Shown: one piece after another, positions 62,436-64,000 of the stretch | Layout of the letters: each line of letters starts with the position of its first letter | Position numbering within the stretch: position 1 is the first letter of the stretch | From: Pseudomonas viridiflava | GTDB taxonomy: Bacteria; Pseudomonadota; Gammaproteobacteria; Pseudomonadales; Pseudomonadaceae | Reading direction: 5' to 3' | Length of the DNA: 64,000 nucleotides | Assembly: GCF_900583165.1 (NCBI RefSeq) | Contig: NZ_UTKY01000105.1 | Span: 1 to 64,000, forward strand | Position numbers and translations under genes: made by a program | Notes under the pieces: generated by a model | What the model saw: only the letters and a program-made list of their open reading frames with translations | Told to the model about the DNA's origin: nothing | Database searches by the model: none

Positions 62436-63455
62436 ATGGCTCGCAAAATCAGTTATCAGCAAGCGATCAACGAAGCCCTGGCCCAGGAAATGCGCCGTGA
62501 CCCAAGCGTGTTCATCATCGGCCAGGACGTTTCCGGCGGCACCGGCTCCCCTGGCGAACAGGATGCCTGGGGGGGTGTGCTCGGGGTGACCAAGGGCCTT
62601 TACCCAGAATTTCCCGGCCGTGTGCTGGACGCGCCTTTGTCTGAGGTCGGTTACGTGGGCATGGCGGTCGGCGCCGCTACGCGCGGCATGCGCCCGGTGT
62701 GCGAATTGATGTTCGTCGACTTCATTGGCTGCTGCCTCGACCAGTTACTCAACCAGGCCGCCAAGTTTCGCTATATGTTCGGCGGCAAGACCACCACGCC
62801 GCTGGTGGTTCGCGCCATGTACGGCGCCGGCCTGCGCGCAGCGGCCCAGCATTCGCAGATGCTCACCTCGATGTGGACCCACATCCCCGGTCTCAAGGTG
62901 GTGTGCCCGGCCACGCCCTATGACGCCAAGGGCATGTTGATCCAAGCGATCCGCGACAACGATCCGGTGATCTTCCTCGAACACAAAATGCTCTACAGCC
63001 TGCAAGGCGAAGTGCCTGAAGAGCTGTACACGGTGCCTTTTGGCGAAGCCAACTTTGTGCGTGAAGGCAAGGACGTCACCTTGGTGACCTACGGGCGCAT
63101 GGTGCATATCGCACTGGAAGCTGCGGCTAACCTGGCGCGACAAGGCATCGACTGCGAAGTGCTGGACCTGCGCACCACCAGCCCGCTGGACGCCGACAGC
63201 ATCCTTGAAAGTGTGGAAAAAACCGGGCGGCTGGTGGTGATCGACGAGTCCAACCCGCGCTGTTCCATCGCCACCGATATCAGTGCGTTGGTGGCCCAGC
63301 AAGGATTTGCTGACCTGCGTGCGCCCATCGAGATGGTCACCGCGCCGCACACACCGGTGCCTTTCTCTGACGCACTGGAAGACCTGTACATCCCCAACGC
63401 CGCGAAGATCGAAGCCGCTGTGCTGAAAATCGCCGACCAGAGGAACGTCGCATGA
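62436..63455 (+). CDS. acoB: Acetoin dehydrogenase E1 component, beta subunit
   Basis: 339 residues, transketolase pyrimidine-binding and C-terminal domains (LSEVGYVGMAVGAATRGMRPV region, GAGLRAAAQHSQ, LEHKMLY, DLRTTSPLDADSI). Forms the E1 heterotetramer with AcoA. Ends with ATGA, overlapping acoC. Confidence 0.94.
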   Translation: MARKISYQQAINEALAQEMRRDPSVFIIGQDVSGGTGSPGEQDAWGGVLGVTKGLYPEFPGRVLDAPLSEVGYVGMAVGAATRGMRPVCELMFVDFIGCCLDQLLNQAAKFRYMFGGKTTTPLVVRAMYGAGLRAAAQHSQMLTSMWTHIPGLKVVCPATPYDAKGMLIQAIRDNDPVIFLEHKMLYSLQGEVPEELYTVPFGEANFVREGKDVTLVTYGRMVHIALEAAANLARQGIDCEVLDLRTTSPLDADSILESVEKTGRLVVIDESNPRCSIATDISALVAQQGFADLRAPIEMVTAPHTPVPFSDALEDLYIPNAAKIEAAVLKIADQRNVA

Positions 63456-64000
63456 TTCATACCCTGACCATGCCCAAATGGGGGCTGTCGATGACCGAAG
63501 GCCGCATCGATGTCTGGCTCAAGCAACCCGGCGACCGGGTGGAGAAGGGCGAAGAAGTGCTGGATGTGGAGACCGACAAGATCTCCAGCAGCGTGGAGGC
63601 GCCGTTCAGCGGCGTGCTGCGTCGAGTCGTGGCGCTCAGCGACGAGACACTACCGGTGGGCGCGTTGCTGGGGGTTGTCGTTGACGGGGATGCGTCTGAG
63701 GAGGACATCGACGCAGTGATCGAACGTTTCAACGCCGGGTTTGTTTCCCAGGCAGCCGAGGCCCAAGCGTCGGGGCCGAGCGCGCACAAGGTCGAGATTG
63801 GTGGGCGCCTGCTGCGTTATCTGGACCTGGGCGAGGGCGGCACGCCGTTGGTGCTGGTGCATGGCTTTGGCGGCGACTTGAACAACTGGCTGTTCAACCA
63901 ACCGGCGCTGGCGGCCGAGCGTCGGGTGATTGCTCTCGATTTGCCGGGGCACGGCGAGTCGGGCAAGCCGCTGCAAAGCGGCGACGCTGAAGAGTTAAGC
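63452..64000 (+). CDS. acoC: Acetoin dehydrogenase E2 with fused hydrolase domain (partial)
   Basis: Only the first 183 residues are in the window; the gene runs off the 3' end. A lipoyl domain with the modified Lys43 in ETDKISS is followed by an alpha/beta hydrolase-like domain from about 112 (LVLVHGFGGDLNNW, DLPGHGESGK). This lipoyl-hydrolase layout is the AcoC form that transfers the acetyl group to CoA. Start overlaps the acoB stop. Confidence 0.92.
   Translation, partial: MIHTLTMPKWGLSMTEGRIDVWLKQPGDRVEKGEEVLDVETDKISSSVEAPFSGVLRRVVALSDETLPVGALLGVVVDGDASEEDIDAVIERFNAGFVSQAAEAQASGPSAHKVEIGGRLLRYLDLGEGGTPLVLVHGFGGDLNNWLFNQPALAAERRVIALDLPGHGESGKPLQSGDAEELS

Overview
The window looks like a chromosomal segment of a Pseudomonas of the P. 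fluorescens group. Three things support this: a pyoverdine locus in the usual order (NRPS, fpvA, pvdE, pvdO, pvdN, pvdM, pvdP) with textbook PvdS promoters; GC-rich, strongly biased codons that leave long antisense open frames; and seven REP doublets (REPINs) of the GTGGGAGGGGGCTTGC type known from fluorescent pseudomonads. I saw no rRNA, tRNA, CRISPR array, prophage or intact insertion sequence.

1-17.5 kb, pyoverdine. The 3' part of an NRPS gene (A-PCP-E, C-A-PCP-E) ends without a thioesterase domain and is followed by a separate HSL-type alpha/beta hydrolase. Then come, on the minus strand, fpvA, pvdE and the pvdMNO operon, and divergently pvdP. I find exact TAAAT-N16-CGT iron-starvation boxes before pvdE, pvdM and pvdP. 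17.6-23.7 kb: a monooxygenase-like membrane protein, an amidohydrolase, a YcaC-type hydrolase and a LysR regulator, then a degenerate GGDEF protein coupled to an AraC regulator.

24-30.6 kb, probable phytate unit. A TonB-dependent receptor, a two-domain beta-propeller phytase and a private TolQ/TolR/TonB energy module lie in one direction behind a Pho box. The layout suggests phosphate-starvation-controlled use of phytate, possibly with its bound iron.

30.7-47 kb, organosulfur island. Flavin monooxygenases, a TauD/AtsK-type dioxygenase, a sulfonate-type ABC transporter split over two transcription units, a TonB receptor, cysteine dioxygenase, a four-domain rhodanese, an acyl-CoA-dehydrogenase-like enzyme, a peroxiredoxin and a LysR regulator. 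Three transcription starts here carry the same short leader motif, which can be read as a hairpin or as a peptide ending in PxPGGG. This is the least explained signal in the window.

47-56 kb: a secreted protein built from nine 13-residue repeats, a pirin with a divergent GlxA-type regulator, two convergent paralogous winged-helix/ATPase regulators with overlapping 3' ends, AraC and LysR regulators and an AhpD-like protein. 56-64 kb: a TonB siderophore receptor with a Fur-like site, then acetoin catabolism (acetoin/butanediol dehydrogenase, acoR, acoA, acoB and the start of acoC). A TGAGACG-N3-CGTCTCA palindrome occurs before both the dehydrogenase and the aco operon, together with a sigma-54 promoter before acoA.
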